DNA of 64,000 nucleotides, taken from contig OX393574.1 in assembly GCA_947652115.1 (NCBI GenBank), positions 11,212,336 to 11,276,335 on the forward strand, written 5' to 3'. This document shows, in pieces, positions 20,788 to 32,847 of this stretch (its first letter is position 1; every line of letters begins with the position of its first letter). Position numbers and translations under genes: made by a program. The DNA comes from Blastomussa wellsi. Lineage: Eukaryota > Cnidaria > Anthozoa > Scleractinia > Plerogyridae. The notes under the pieces were generated by a model. The model did no database searches, had not been told where the DNA came from, and worked only from the letters and a program-made list of their open reading frames with translations.

Positions 20788-23352
20788 ACCGTGCTACTAA
20801 AAATTTGATTCACAGAGTGCACAATTAGGCCGCGTGACATGCTCCAGTGACCAAATCTTTCCAAAGTAGTCTATTGTATATAATTATGCCCGCCACCTTT
20901 CCAAAATGATTGTCCCCAATCATGTGACATTCTCAGAGAATTGTTCTTTTCTCCATCCAAAAATTATTTATTCATATACACGCAAATATTTGAAAATTTG
21001 AAAGCAAGAATTCTCAAGAGTATCGTAACATGGTCTGTTATGGGGCAACAAACCGCCCAAGCGAAAAACGTCTATTGGTTTGTTCTTTGTTTTATATCTA
21101 TTTTCTTCTGTCTTCAGTTTCCAGACGTTATCTTTGTTATTTAAATTACCAATAAGTTAAACAAGAGAGCTCTTTGGTTCACCAACCAGTAGTGTTCTGT
21201 TTGGCACTTTACTTACAATGGGTGACGTCACTGCCCTATTATTAAACCACAGGTCGCCCAAGGTCGAGAACGACTGTCCTTACTATGCAATGCAAGACGG
21301 AAACTGAACAAGGTTGTTTTCTTATCTTAACTTGAAATTTAAAATCGCTTTTGAAAAGGACAATCCTACTACCCTACCCTGGGTGTGGTTCCAGTGCGAG
21401 ATGCAACTGTGTTTACATAAGAGGTTTTTATTAATTAAGTTATGAGTTTTATACTGCCGTAAAAAAAGAAACCTGAAGCTAGCAGTCTTACCGCCTTTAC
21501 TTGACACCAGTATTAATGTCACACTGGAATGCAAATCTCCCTCCAGTACAACAACAACGTTGAACTCGCGCCGGTATGACTCGTGTCGTTATATGACGTT
21601 TAAGCTTTTTTCCGTGTTTACACTGATGAGGGGGCTTGGACTACCTCTCGGGTTTGTATAACTGTCTCGAATTCTCCCAACCCCCGAGTGTTTAGATGAG
21701 GCTTTGTAAAAACGGAAAAATATTCGGTTTTGTTATTAAATATATCTCACTAGGTGCAATCTAAACACACTTATCGACCAATGAGAGCGCGTGTAGTATC
21801 TCAGTTATTTTATAACTTGTGTTGGTACCATGAAAACGAACACAGAGCCACGAGAAAGAACCGGGCCAATCTTGCACCGGTATGAAAGTCAAGCCGGTAT
21901 CATGAAATTAAACCCCACACACACCTTTGACGAAAGGGAGGGGTGGGTTTGGCCGGTATTTTGTGTCTCTAGAAAGGCAGTACAAGATCTCAGTTGTTCA
22001 TGTAAAACATTGACTTCCAGAGGTTTGATATTTATTTTGCAATATGAAGAATTAAAAATGAAATGAACATCAAACATTAATAGCATAACTTTGATAAACG
22101 AAAAACTAGCCGACCTCTGAACGTTTATGTACGCGAAACCTTCTCTTGTGTCGCTGGTTTTTCTTCATTTCTTGCAGACGAACCTTTCATTTTATTCATT
22201 TATTTATTTATAATATTTTTCTATTACACTCGTGGAAAATTCACCCTGAGGCACACCAGGTGTTCAACGGAAAATAATAAAAAGGCCCAGTTTTTACTTT
22301 TTGAATACATGCATGTCGCTTCCAAAGCTTTCAAGATGGAAACACCGGCACCGACAGCTAGGGTTTAAAGTTAATTTGTGGTCTGCTAATTCACTGCACA
22401 GCACAGCACAACACAACAGCCGGTACATCAAAATTAATGACTGATAAGGTATTCTGTTTGTTTTTCCTCGCAAAATTAAGGTCAACAATTGCATGTTTCC
22501 TTGACATTTCAACAAGAGAGCGAGTTATTTCGCGTTTAAAAATGTAATTTTGTTCAAGTTAGCTCAATTTTGATCTAGATCCTGCTAGATTGATTAAATC
22601 CTAAATAAAAGTATAATTTACGTGTATCTGGGGTAGTACTTAATATTCCTTCCGGCACAAATCGCTAAACAGTGAAACAAGCCCCACATTAGATCCTTTC
22701 AAATTGCAGCTTGAAAATGAGCTTTACATTTCCACCTCTCTACTTCAACTAAGACAAAAGACCAGGGAAACTTGCTGGATAAATTAGCCTTAATTCCCCA
22801 TTAGCGGTGACGTATTTGTTACCTGTTCTTTTCTTAACCCATTTACGCCAACATTAATTATCGTCCGCACGTTTTTAACTCTTGTATCTACTAAATAGAA
22901 GCTGCCTAGTCTGAAGTGTCAGCTATAAACACTTACGTGCAAGAAAAGTTGAAAAGATCTGTAGCAAATCGCTGAATAATTCATTTACAACTCTTCCGAT
23001 TTAACTTAGCTAGAATGCGCAATTGCCGGCCGCATGTAAATTCCCTCTTATCTTGTACTTTCAGTTTCAAAACCTTTGTTAGCGTTTCAAAGACATCCGT
23101 CATTTTTACGTCAATAATGAATGCAGAGTATTTTTCGGTTTCTTGATGAAATGGTATAAATAAATGAAAATTTGATTTCCTGGAATTGTCATCAAGTAAT
23201 TAAAATGCTTTGCCAATACGAGGGAACACGATATCGTATCTTTACCAATGCTAAATCTCTAAGAAGAAAACTGAATTCACAAACTGAAGTAAGGCAGAGA
23301 GAAGCGAGCTAAAGACGCCAAACTATACGAAGATTGGATTAATCAAGCAAAG
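20788..23352. other. Intergenic region between the sulfotransferase and the GPCR
   Basis: No convincing gene. Short open frames (60-78 codons) lack motifs and splice-consistent neighbours. Upstream sequences of both divergent genes are expected here, but no clear core promoter is evident. Confidence 0.45.
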
Positions 23353-24480
23353 ATGAATCACAACACAGACAACAGCACATTACTTCGTTGTGCTATAGCA
23401 TTTGTTCACATAAAGATTTCTTCCGGTCTCCACGCTGCATTTATCGTCAGACTCGTCGTTCACGCTCTCATCTGTCCTCTCACCATTTTGCTGAACATCC
23501 TGGTGATGGTGGCAGTGAAAACCAAACGACAGCTTCGCACCAAGTCTAACATAGCACTCGCCTGTTTAGCCACAACTGACCTCGTGGTAGGAATAGTTGT
23601 TGAACCCTTGGAAATTGCCAGTTTAATCTTTTTTTTCCGCCGTGGTGAAACTAAGGTATATTGTAGTTTAATCGGAATAGCTAAGTTCGTTACCAAAAAA
23701 TGTGTTTTTTTGTCGTTGTTTCATTTAGTTTTGATGAGCGCTGAGCGTTATTTAGCAGTAAAACACCCCTTCATACACGAAAACCAGGTAACTGAAGTTC
23801 GTCTAGTTTTAGCTTCAGGTCTGGCGTGGACTGCCGCTCTCATCAATCCCATTCAAGAACTCAACGAGTCAAACTTTTCAAACTATCAATTTTTGAGAAT
23901 ATTAGCAGCTTCAGTGATAATGTTTCTTATTTTTCCAGCTCTGATTTACTTTAATGTTGCTGTGTACAAGGAAGTCCGACGAAACACGAGGCAAATTGCT
24001 GCTAACCAAGTTTCTTTAGAAGCCAAGGAAAAGTTACTGAAGAAAAAGAAAGCTTTCTTCGCGACAACTACTGTACTACTTGTTATATTCTTGTGCTATT
24101 TCCCGGCAAATATTTTTTTTGGTATTATTGCTTTATTGAAGGACAAAATCTCCGCTAATGTAAGACACGTCACTGCCTATCTTGTTAGTCTATTACCGAT
24201 ATTGAACTCGTTGTTAAATCCGCTGATTTACGCTGTTAGAATAAGACATTTTCGCGTAGCTTTCATTCAGTTGTTGTCAAGAAAAAGTATTGCGCAGGCT
24301 GAGGAACTTGAAAGGAAAATCTTTGGACCAAGACAGATTGAAGTCATAGCTAATGCCGAACAAGAACAAAACAGGGCTAGCCGAGAAGAAGATGAACAAC
24401 GTGGAAATGAGACACTGAACAATGGACATGAAACTACAGAGCGAGCACAGCCACAAGAGGATGAAGAAACCCCTCTGTAA
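23353..24480 (+). CDS. Class A (rhodopsin-like) GPCR, single exon
   Basis: Seven-transmembrane receptor, 375 residues, with no intron. Visible hallmarks: N-glycosylation site NST (N7), N48 in TM1, D76 in TM2 (TTDLVVG), C104 before TM3, the TM3-end motif ERY (131-133), CYFP (248-251) in TM6 in place of CWxP, and NPLIY (289-293) in TM7. The tail is about 75 residues, acidic and Glu/Gln-rich. Family knowledge: intron-free orphan receptors of this general type (adenosine/amine/melanocortin-like) are expanded in cnidarians. The ligand cannot be predicted: the usual aminergic Asp in TM3 is not seen. The stop is followed by AT-rich sequence. Confidence 0.9.
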   Translation: MNHNTDNSTLLRCAIAFVHIKISSGLHAAFIVRLVVHALICPLTILLNILVMVAVKTKRQLRTKSNIALACLATTDLVVGIVVEPLEIASLIFFFRRGETKVYCSLIGIAKFVTKKCVFLSLFHLVLMSAERYLAVKHPFIHENQVTEVRLVLASGLAWTAALINPIQELNESNFSNYQFLRILAASVIMFLIFPALIYFNVAVYKEVRRNTRQIAANQVSLEAKEKLLKKKKAFFATTTVLLVIFLCYFPANIFFGIIALLKDKISANVRHVTAYLVSLLPILNSLLNPLIYAVRIRHFRVAFIQLLSRKSIAQAEELERKIFGPRQIEVIANAEQEQNRASREEDEQRGNETLNNGHETTERAQPQEDEETPL

Positions 24481-26930
24481 GAAAATTTGCATCCATTTTC
24501 TGAATGAAGAGTTTTACTCGAAAATCGTAACTTTTTAGCATTTACAAAACGTATAGCAGAGTAAAAAAAGGAATGCCTAATTCAACATATTTATCTCGAA
24601 AAATCATATTTAGGGCAGTTGGCAAGAGAAAATAAAAAAGTGTTACAATAAAACTGTGATATTAACATAAACGTGTCAGCAGCAAACCGTTTTCATGAGA
24701 AAACGCAATCTGGGTGGTGGCTTTTTAAAGTTGGTTTACCTTGGGGAGCGAGCCAACGTTTTATACTAAGCAGTTTGGCTCGCCTATCCGAAGCAACTTA
24801 CGGCATACATACATACATTTTTATTAATCCTAGAAGTCGTGTGACTATACAAGATATTATAATATAGACTCTGCGCGCGCTCTGATTGGTCAAAATCCCA
24901 TGTTTTATCAGAGTATAAAACATAGAAAAAGCATGTGTTTTATTGTTTTTCGTCAGCTTTACTAGTAGTAGTAGTAGTAAACTTTATTTCAACTCGGATT
25001 GAAGAGTAGCGCGTAAGCGCTAATATCTCCGAGAAATAAATACAGCAAAAATATATGTACAATAATCAAGTGAAAATTCGCAAGGGATGGCGGCGAACAT
25101 TTTCTATAAAGAAATTCCGGACAAAATTCTGAGTTAAGCTGCAGAGATTGTCGAAGAAGCTTCTAAGTTCGAGATGAAAGTAGAAGAAGCGAAATTAAAT
25201 TGCTTTAGTTTACCGATCGTGCGTGTTTTGGTGCTTTTACTCGCGGCGTATAAAATCTATATCATAAAGCAAATGAAGAAGCCTAAGCCATGTATTATAC
25301 TGTCATAAAACACTCTGGACATTTAAGAACACTCGAGAAATGTAGAAAACACGAGCCGCAGCTCGTGTTTTCTACATTCCCCTCGGGTTCTCAAATGCCC
25401 GTCGCGTTTTATGACAGTATAATACATGGCTTAGGCTTCTTTATTTGTTACTAAAACAGTCAGCGACGAAATAGAAAAGGGGGCAAAAAAAGTACCTAAA
25501 TTAAATTATTTACAACTTACAATTGTTTACATTGCATTACAATATTGTCTTATGGTTGGCAAAGCATTCGCTCGGAATTGAAGGCAGTAACAGACTCAGC
25601 ATTAACAGCAGAATTGGGAAGGTCGTTCCTAAGGGGGATAACAAGTGCGTATATGCTAATATTAAAGACATCTGGTCGGCCACACCTTTGTTATTGCTTA
25701 TATGCGAGAGTTTCAGTATTATATTTTACGCGGAGCGTATGGAAACGAATGAGATCAATGAGAAACTTGCTAAAGTTAATTTATGCGTGTAGACTTCCAG
25801 TAACATAACTTACGCAGCAATGCAATAAGATCACGCTTCACCATACAATTTCCATAATTTCGACGACATCGAAAATGGCGGAGTCTGACTATGGCCCTTT
25901 GAAGAAGAAATTAAACTCATCGAAGACGAGAGTAATAAAATTAGTGAAAAAAATATAATAATGCAGCATCAACTTTGACTCGCTTTAAAATGAAAAACGT
26001 GAGCCGTAACTCAAAGCAAATTTGAATTTTTTTTAAGCACAGTTCCCAGCATGGCAGTTTGAACAAAGCTTGTCGCTAATTTCTCGACGTCTGTTGTTAA
26101 ACAGTCGACCATGTAGCAATTGCTTGTTATTACTTTGTTTTATACGGCAAAATGAAAACCGGAACTTGCCAACTTGCTCGAGCAAATTTGAATTGAAAGT
26201 TGCAAGTTGGTTAGATCAAACTGTCAGTCAATATTGTAACATTACACCGCAACATTGCAGAGCTCCCATCAAAAGAACATCCGGTTTGACTGTAATATAA
26301 AGCCACGCCTCGGCATATTAGCAAATTCATATTGCAAGCAGTGAAAATAAAAACAACATAACAAGCACAACTTTCCCATCTGACTTTTTGTTGATTATCA
26401 ATCTGGAAACATGATGATTTTTTCAGCTAGTGAAATGAAATGACCAAACTACCACTGCTAGCTTTTTATACACGCCGCAGGATCAAAATGACCTCGCGCG
26501 TTCAGTAGGAACCGCAGTTTTGAACATTGAAAAACAAGCAAGCAAACAATAACAACGTCACCCATTGTCTTTAAGAACCCAGTCATTTGTATAATTTCAA
26601 AAGAGACGCTAAATCTTTTGGACTTCATGATAGAATCATTCTTTATCTCCTTGCCAAATATTCCGCCTCCTTTTAAAAGATTCTTTCGGTTCAGTGTTAA
26701 AGTGACTAATAACCTGACCAGCACTCTAACACGTTAATTGTTTTTTAAAAGTTTTTGACGCGATATGATACCACTTGAACTTCGTAAAATTTAAAAACTT
26801 AGTCAAAGTTCACATTTTCAGTGCAAAATTTTAGCAAAGATCTTTAATTTCTAAAATATTCATTTCCATGTAACTTACGCCAAACTTAGAAACTTGGGAA
26901 ATTTTAAGGCCGTTGTTTCAGAGAGTACTT
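24481..26930. other. Intergenic repeats and LINE/SINE tails
   Basis: No gene seen. At about 24964-25050 the - strand reads as a retroelement 3' end (GAGTTGAAATAAAG followed by a TAC repeat). A similar tail-like CATACATACAT run is near 24805. Confidence 0.5.
25267..25450. mobile_element. Near-perfect 180-bp foldback
   Basis: The arms AAGAAGCCTAAGCCATGTAT and CATGGCTTAGGCTTCTT flank mirrored TATACTGTCATAAAAC and GAGAATGTAGAAAACACGAG-type inner arms with a tiny loop (CGAGCCGCAGCTCG) at the centre. Both arms are well preserved, suggesting recent activity. Confidence 0.8.
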
Positions 26931-26940
26931 CTGAAGACTG

Positions 26941-27140
26941 TCAGAGTATTGATCATTAGTGGCTCCTAAAGGAGCCGTTGGTTGAAATAAGCTACTAAGA
27001 GATGCTAAAAGCTCTGGAGCAATGCCAACGATTCATTTGACGTTCGCTGGTACGTTAAGCTTCTGACGAACTCATTTATTATTACAACAATAGGACCTAA
27101 ACTTGTGATATTTTCTCACCTCGCGCGCACAATGATTGTC
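26941..27140 (-). repeat. Diverged repeat unit 1 with histone-type 3' hairpin
   Basis: Contains the hairpin GGCTCCTTTAGGAGCC on the - strand (26961-26976), preceded by CAAC and followed by ACTAATG, and the block ACTTGTGATATTTTCTCACC (about 27105) shared with the two units at 28900-29410 and 30085-30720. Most of the sequence between them has been lost or replaced relative to units 2 and 3. Confidence 0.6.
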
Positions 27141-28899
27141 ACGCGTCGTTATAAAATTAACTACTTTAAGGTGGATGGTACCAGTTTTCAGGTTTTTGAC
27201 TGTGTCAACTTTGGAAGAAAAGAGCAAAATATCAATCCAAAGCCATAACAAAATGTTCGCATGATTCAATTCCATATTTTGTTCTTGACCAAAAATGACA
27301 AGTATTTCGTCATCAGTTGTCACCATGGTGACGGTACTTGATGATTATTCGGACCTACTTTTCAGCTTCTGGCGCATAAAACTTGAAAACCAACCTGGTG
27401 ACCCCCAATTTTTTTCACGTTATAACCTTTGGCATTTGAAAAGGAAGCTGTATAATAATTTTAACAAAATTCTACGAAGCGGATTTTTTAGAAACGTGAA
27501 AAAAGGCAATTTGTGAGTAGACAAAAATTCCTTTCGTAGAATTTTTAAAAATTACGTCTGACGTTTCCTCTCAGTAAGGGGAAAATATTGAAACAATAAA
27601 AAAATAGGGTCACCGGGCTTGTTCTTTTGGAAAAGCCTTCGCGAGTTCAACAATAACCACGCGCGTCGTCACGCACTTGAAAATCATGACTTTATATGAC
27701 AAGCATTTACTCATGCTCAGTTTTGACTACCGCTGACCTATTCGCGTTCATACACGCACGACCACGCACTTACCGTCGTTTTGTTTTCTTTGGTCATTGA
27801 CACTACTTTGAGGATTGTCTTCGAGAATCTCGACTTCACTGCTGTGGAATTAGTTAGTAGTTGTGCCGTGAACTGTTTTATTGAACGTTTGGCCTCTCTT
27901 TTAACGATTTCCTTTCAAAGTTTTGTTTGATGTGCCACATTCTGTTGAAACCGAAGCTGTCAGAAACGATAAGATCTTTGCGATCGCCGACAGGATCGAT
28001 CGCAGCACAAACGGGAATTTTAACTTTGTAACTCGGGCATTGAGTTCCAAAAAAAAAAAATGACGCATTTCGAATTGCCCGAGAACCGGCGCTCAAAGAA
28101 CAACTTTCTTGTTGATCCAATCTCTGATAAACAGAACAAAAGCAACCTTGCATGTAATAACCCACGCGCCGCCATATTTGTTTTGTATTTTCAGCTATAA
28201 ATCGCGGACTATCTCGCGCGTGACGCGCACGCTCGTCACCAGACTTCCTACCTACGAAAAACTGGTACCATCCACCTTAATTCACATTGTAATGCCGAGG
28301 TCCAACGTCAAAGTAAAGGAACATAAAACAGCACAAAGCCCATAGCATGTCCAAATACACATGCATTGCAATTGTAAACTGAGCACAAACCATTCCAAGT
28401 TAGGATGTGGCTTTCTCTCGTTCCAATTATTTTCGAAAGACGGTGACAAATTGAAGTGAGATTATAACCGGATGCTGGAATTTTACCCGAGCTTTCAAAA
28501 GGCTCCTTTGTGAGCTTCGATTCGTGTTTTTCGCAAATTTTTAGCGCCCTAGATAACCTACCCTGAGAGCGCGTGCAAGTAAAAATTGCCTAAATTGCAC
28601 ATTAAAGCTATAACTTTATTTGCTGAATTGCGAAATACAAATTGAATACTGCGCTCAGCACTACTGTTTTTACTGAGACCAGCAGCATTGCCGCGAAATT
28701 GTTCGGATCCGAAGACTAGATAGTTTAAAGGAGAGGAATCATCAAATTAACAAGCATAAACTTCAGTCGTCAGTATTCTTTTCGTGGAAACTAGAATGTA
28801 TTGCCCAAGTCTGTGTGCGCAAACACTTTTACACCACTTAATTGGTATTGTACGATTTACTATATGACACAATAAAGTTGTTTTATCGTGTATCATTTC

Positions 28900-29410
28900 T
28901 TATCTTTTCCAGGTAAGCATGTTGATCATTGACTTTTTCAAATTGAGTGGCTCCTATAGAAGCCGTGGTGGATAAAGGCGTATTCCTCGGCATCTAGAAC
29001 AACTGGCCGGATCGATTGTGCCTTGCCGTCCTCGCTCCGCTGTTGGAATGACCACGAGCCACGAAAACCTTAAAAAATAAGCTTCCGTTTCACGCTGGTA
29101 ATTCTGCCGTCCACGAGTTGAAACTTCTTCTGGAATCGGACTGCTGGCTTCATGCACGCATCACACAGGAGGTAATCATGAAACGGTTGTAGAAAAGCGT
29201 CGCAAACGATACATAGAGGCCATCGTGTGTATAGTTTACAAGTTAACAGCAGTCAGCCTTTTATACACATCAGAGAGTAGAAATTACAAAGGAGGCTTGA
29301 TTAGTGAGTCTTTTTAATCAGTGAACTCATTAAATAACGATTACAACAATAGAACCTAACTTGTGATATTTTCTCACCTCGCGCGTACAATAACAGCCAC
29401 GCGTCCACAA
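28900..29410 (-). pseudogene. Repeat unit 2, decayed copy of the 30.1-30.7 kb gene-like unit
   Basis: Long stretches match unit 3: the hairpin region (28949-28964, one wobble pair), ACGCTGGTAATTCTGCCGTCC, AACTTCTTCTGGAATCGG, and the Cys-cluster exon region (about 29150-29215) where the start and frame are disturbed. The upstream exon-like part (CACGCGT...GCGCGAG before a GTGAGA donor) is also shared. Transcription sense is -. Confidence 0.5.
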
Positions 29411-29529
29411 GCATTAACTCGGTTCATATTGTAATGAGTGAAAATAACAAAAAGAGCAATGCCAATCAGTAAATGACACGCCCAAAGAAATTGCGACTTG
29501 AACCTAAGTAATACTTTTCGGCAAACAGG

Positions 29530-29650
29530 GGACGTTAAATAACCCACGCACTTCTCGCAAAGAGTAGGGAACGAGGTTGCCGGTGCTGTGATCTGGCCTC
29601 GTTTCACGGGTTGGTGCTTATTGCGAGCTCCTTGTGATTGAAAATTTGAT
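29530..29650 (+). mobile_element. SINE 3' fragment
   Basis: The stretch CACTTCTCGCAAAGAGTAGG...GTGCTGTGATCTGGCCTCG...CACGGGTTGGTGCTTA matches the 3' half of the tRNA-derived SINE at 47920-48265. The tRNA-like head is missing. Confidence 0.6.
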
Positions 29651-30084
29651 GCCAGAAAAATTTTAAAAAGATGTTGAGAAATTGCGTGTAGACTTCGAGT
29701 TTTCGTTTCTCAGTTTTCGCGACAATGAGTTCCATTTCATTGGAGCGCAGGCTAAAAATATTTTGTTATTTTGCAAAGTAGACCTCAGTGATTTCTGCCA
29801 CTTGAGTTGACGATTTAATCTATGCCTGTAGGTCAGGAATATGTGGTAACTTTTAGCAACACCATTTTCAACGAATGCCTTTTCAGAAATAAATAAGAAA
29901 AAACAAAAAATTTGGAGCTTCGCTTATAGGCTTGGCTAAATCTATATATTATCGAATTTGAAAAGGCTGAATTCTGTTCGAGGAAACCAGAATGCGTTGT
30001 CAAAATTTATGTGTACAAACGCTTTTAGTCTAGTTCATTTGTACGATTTGTATGAAAGTAATTATTGTCTACCATACAGTTTCT

Positions 30085-30720
30085 TATCTTTTCCAGGCAG
30101 TTATGTTGATCATTGACTTTTTCAAATTGAGTGGCTCCTATAGGAGCCGTTGGTGGATAAAAGGCGTGTTCCTTGGCATCATGGAGGAGCCTAGAACTGC
30201 TGGCGGGATCGATAGCGAATTGCCGTCCTCGTGAGATTTTCACAGCTCCGCTGCAAGAATGGCAGCTGCGAAAACCTTAAAAAATAAGCTTCCGTTTTAC
30301 GCTGGTAATTCTGCCATCCTCGAGCTGAAACTTCTTCTGGAATCGGGGTGCCTTAGAGGCAGAATCTAACGGAGTCTTCTCAGATCCCATACCGATGGGA
30401 ATTTCTTCGTCCTCGAACGTTTCTGCAGGCTTCATACATGCATCACACAGGAGGAAATCATGAAATGGTTGAAGAAAAGCGTCGCAAACGATACATAGAG
30501 CGGTCATCGTGTACTTTACTTTTCTTGTGTTTCTCGTCTCAGCTAGTAACGTGAAATAACCAAGTTTAAAGTAGTCAGCCTTTTACAAACATCAAAGAGT
30601 AGAAATTACCAAGGAGGCTCAATTAGTGACCCTTTTTGATCGATAACAACAATAGAACCTAACTTGTGATATTTTCTCACCTCGCGCGCACAATGGAGGA
30701 CACGCGTCGATAAGCGTAAT
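30085..30720 (-). repeat. Repeat unit 3, best preserved copy
   Basis: Read on the - strand: an exon-like part ending GCGCGAG before a GTGAGA donor (about 30683), then a second part carrying the small Cys-cluster frame (30277-30507), then a stretch with YPPTAP coding similarity to unit 2, then the hairpin GGCTCCTATAGGAGCC (30133-30148) followed by purine-rich sequence (GGAAAAGATAAGAAAC). The exon-like upstream part encodes a hydrophobic segment (FLWVCHLLFGIVLFVILTHY) in one frame. Confidence 0.5.
30277..30507 (-). CDS. Small Cys-cluster protein or exon, unknown
   Basis: I do not recognise this gene. The 76 residues begin MTALCIVCDAFLQPFHDFLL and continue CDACMKP, giving two C-x2-C pairs about 16 residues apart, which suggests a small zinc ribbon. 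The rest is polar and ends in a basic run. It could be the second exon of a gene whose first exon ends at the GTGAGA donor near 30683. The 29.2-kb copy supports past conservation, but no homolog is known to me. Confidence 0.3.
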   Translation of the reverse strand: MTALCIVCDAFLQPFHDFLLCDACMKPAETFEDEEIPIGMGSEKTPLDSASKAPRFQKKFQLEDGRITSVKRKLIF

Positions 30721-32728
30721 GAGTCAAAATGACAAATAGAACAATGCCAAATAGTAAATGACATACCCAAAGAAATTGTGACTTGGATTAGAAATATGTT
30801 GAAAAATTGAGTGCGACTATAGACTTCGAGTTTTCGTTCCTTAATTTTCTTAATTTGGCGAACGTAAGTGCTCGTAAACTGCGATCAGGCGTTCTTATTT
30901 TTTTGCGTCGAGAAAATTAAGGAACGCCTGATCGCGGGTTATAGTACGCGGGAAAATTACTTTTCACGAGAACACGTGATCCGCGAGTGCAAGAAAAATA
31001 TGAAATTTTTTCTCGGCTCGCTTTAGAAGACGGTTTCTTTCTCGGCGGTTTGAAACGAGAGCCGAAAAAATTGTCTGCTCTCGCAGGCTAGCGAGAACTC
31101 GAGTGTTCGAAGGAATTTGTCGAATTTCTTTCCCTCACAATTAGATATCAGAAAACGAAAAGTGGTCTTTCCTGAGACTTGTCCACATTTTACTTCTTTG
31201 CCGAAGGAAACAAAATGTTTGCAGTTGCGAGTTGTTAAAGTTCTCTTGTTTGGTCATATAGTGGTTTCGCCTACAAGTCGATTCGCCTACACTATCTGAG
31301 TCGACTCGCCTACACTAAAGTCGATTCGCCTACACCGAATACTTGTTGAGAAAAGCTATTAAACTTGCAACTTCACTCACATTATGATGCATGTGTGTGC
31401 GTTTTTTTTCGCCGAAGCGAAGAAGTTAACAGCACGAGTAGGTTAAGCCTCACTTTTATCTTTAGTTGTAAGATTTTTTAACAAATCCCTTAAACGTGTA
31501 GCCCGGCGTTTCAGTTCAAACCGGGAGTACTACATCAGTTATGAAAAAGAATGAGGTGAAGGAAGCCGAATTTGCGAGCGTGACCTGCCGTGCGTTTTCC
31601 TTCTAGGGAGCGCACTAGATGATAGAATTTCACTTGTTTGCAAACTGATCGATGAGTTTAGAGTTATTGTTTTAGTAGCTATCAAATAGCTGCTAAAGCA
31701 ATAACTCTAAACTCAGTTTGAACAAAAATTTCCCAAAAAATTGAAATCCCCAGAGGGTTGCCCGGGGAGGGATATTAAAGATTTGACTGGTACATAAGTT
31801 CTCCAATCAAAACGGTGTAATTTCCCTGCTTTTAAATTTTGATCCACTTGTGTGTACAAAAGGCAAACTAGTTTTGCCTTAGTCATTCCGCTTCAAAGGG
31901 TGACACTTGAAACACCTAACAAGTGTATTATGAGTCATATAAGCCAGACATCCCCAATCTCAATGTAAAAGCTAACCACAAGCTACCGAAGCAAACTGCA
32001 GGCTGACAAGACTGCTATTTAATAGGCAAACTGGAGTTCTATGGAGACTAACACAAAGTGTTATTTAGGCTAACAGGCTAATATGTTTCGTTGGTTTGTA
32101 CCTATTGGCAGCTAAGCTTGTTTGCAGGCACACCCTCCCCCCCCCCCCCCTCCTCCCAAACCAGGAGGGGAGCACCAATGAAGAAGCGGAAGCATGGGTT
32201 ACACATACAGGAATCAGAAGTTGGTGTTCAGACCCCACCACTCCTTCCAACACATACTTGCACTAATTTTGACACACCAGGGACCAAATTGCATAATCTT
32301 ATAATTTATCAATCATGATCATTCTCTCCACGTTGTATCCAACAGTTTTTAAATATTTGGAACATTTACACCAAATAATAGCACAAAATTACCACTATAT
32401 TGCTTTGAAGAGACATAAATACAAACATTTTAATAATAATTGTCATTGACCTCTATATATTCAGTCTATGGTGTTTGCTGTTCAAATGACAACTAACAAA
32501 AAGTCCCTTCATATAAATATGACAATTTATGTTAATTTACAGATTAAAAGATTTGTATTTGTTTGCAATTTTGAGTTGGCAGCCCAGAGTGAGGCAGCCA
32601 CAAACTGCAACAGTTTGCTTTAATTGGCAAACTGCTGTCTGCCAAATAGATCCGGCTTGTAAAAACTTGTTTTGTCTATTAAGGTTTTTTGATTTCCTTA
32701 CTGCGCAGTTTCTGGACTTAGTTTTAAA
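30721..32728. repeat. Intergenic: foldbacks and short tandem repeats
   Basis: Contains a foldback around 30840-30930 (CTTAATTTTCT...AGAAAATTAAGGAACGCC), a tandem run of GATTCGCCTACACTA-type units (31262-31340), a palindrome at 31640-31725 (GAGTTTAGAGTTATTG mirrored, loop near AGCTATCAAATAGCT), and a C-rich tract (32137-32158). No gene seen. Confidence 0.55.
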
Positions 32729-32847
32729 TACATCGCCATATTGCACCATATTGTTGGAAGTAATCTCGCAAATCTTCAACAGTTAAACTGTCTGGCACTG
32801 ATGTTAAAGCAATATGGTTTGTTCTCCCTACATATTCTTTAGTCACT
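32729..32847 (+). pseudogene. Inserted copy of part of the neighbouring RRM gene
   Basis: Virtually identical to 34534-34642, an internal part of the - strand RRM gene 1.8 kb away, in the same orientation and with one extra 10-bp piece (a second CCATATTG). It is bracketed by a 21-bp direct repeat starting TTTCTGGACTTAG (32709-32729 and 32847-32867). It is too short to encode anything by itself. Confidence 0.85.

Noticed and set aside
26961..27330. Histone gene upstream of the first histone-like hairpin
   Set aside because: No histone fold sequence could be read in any frame next to the hairpin.
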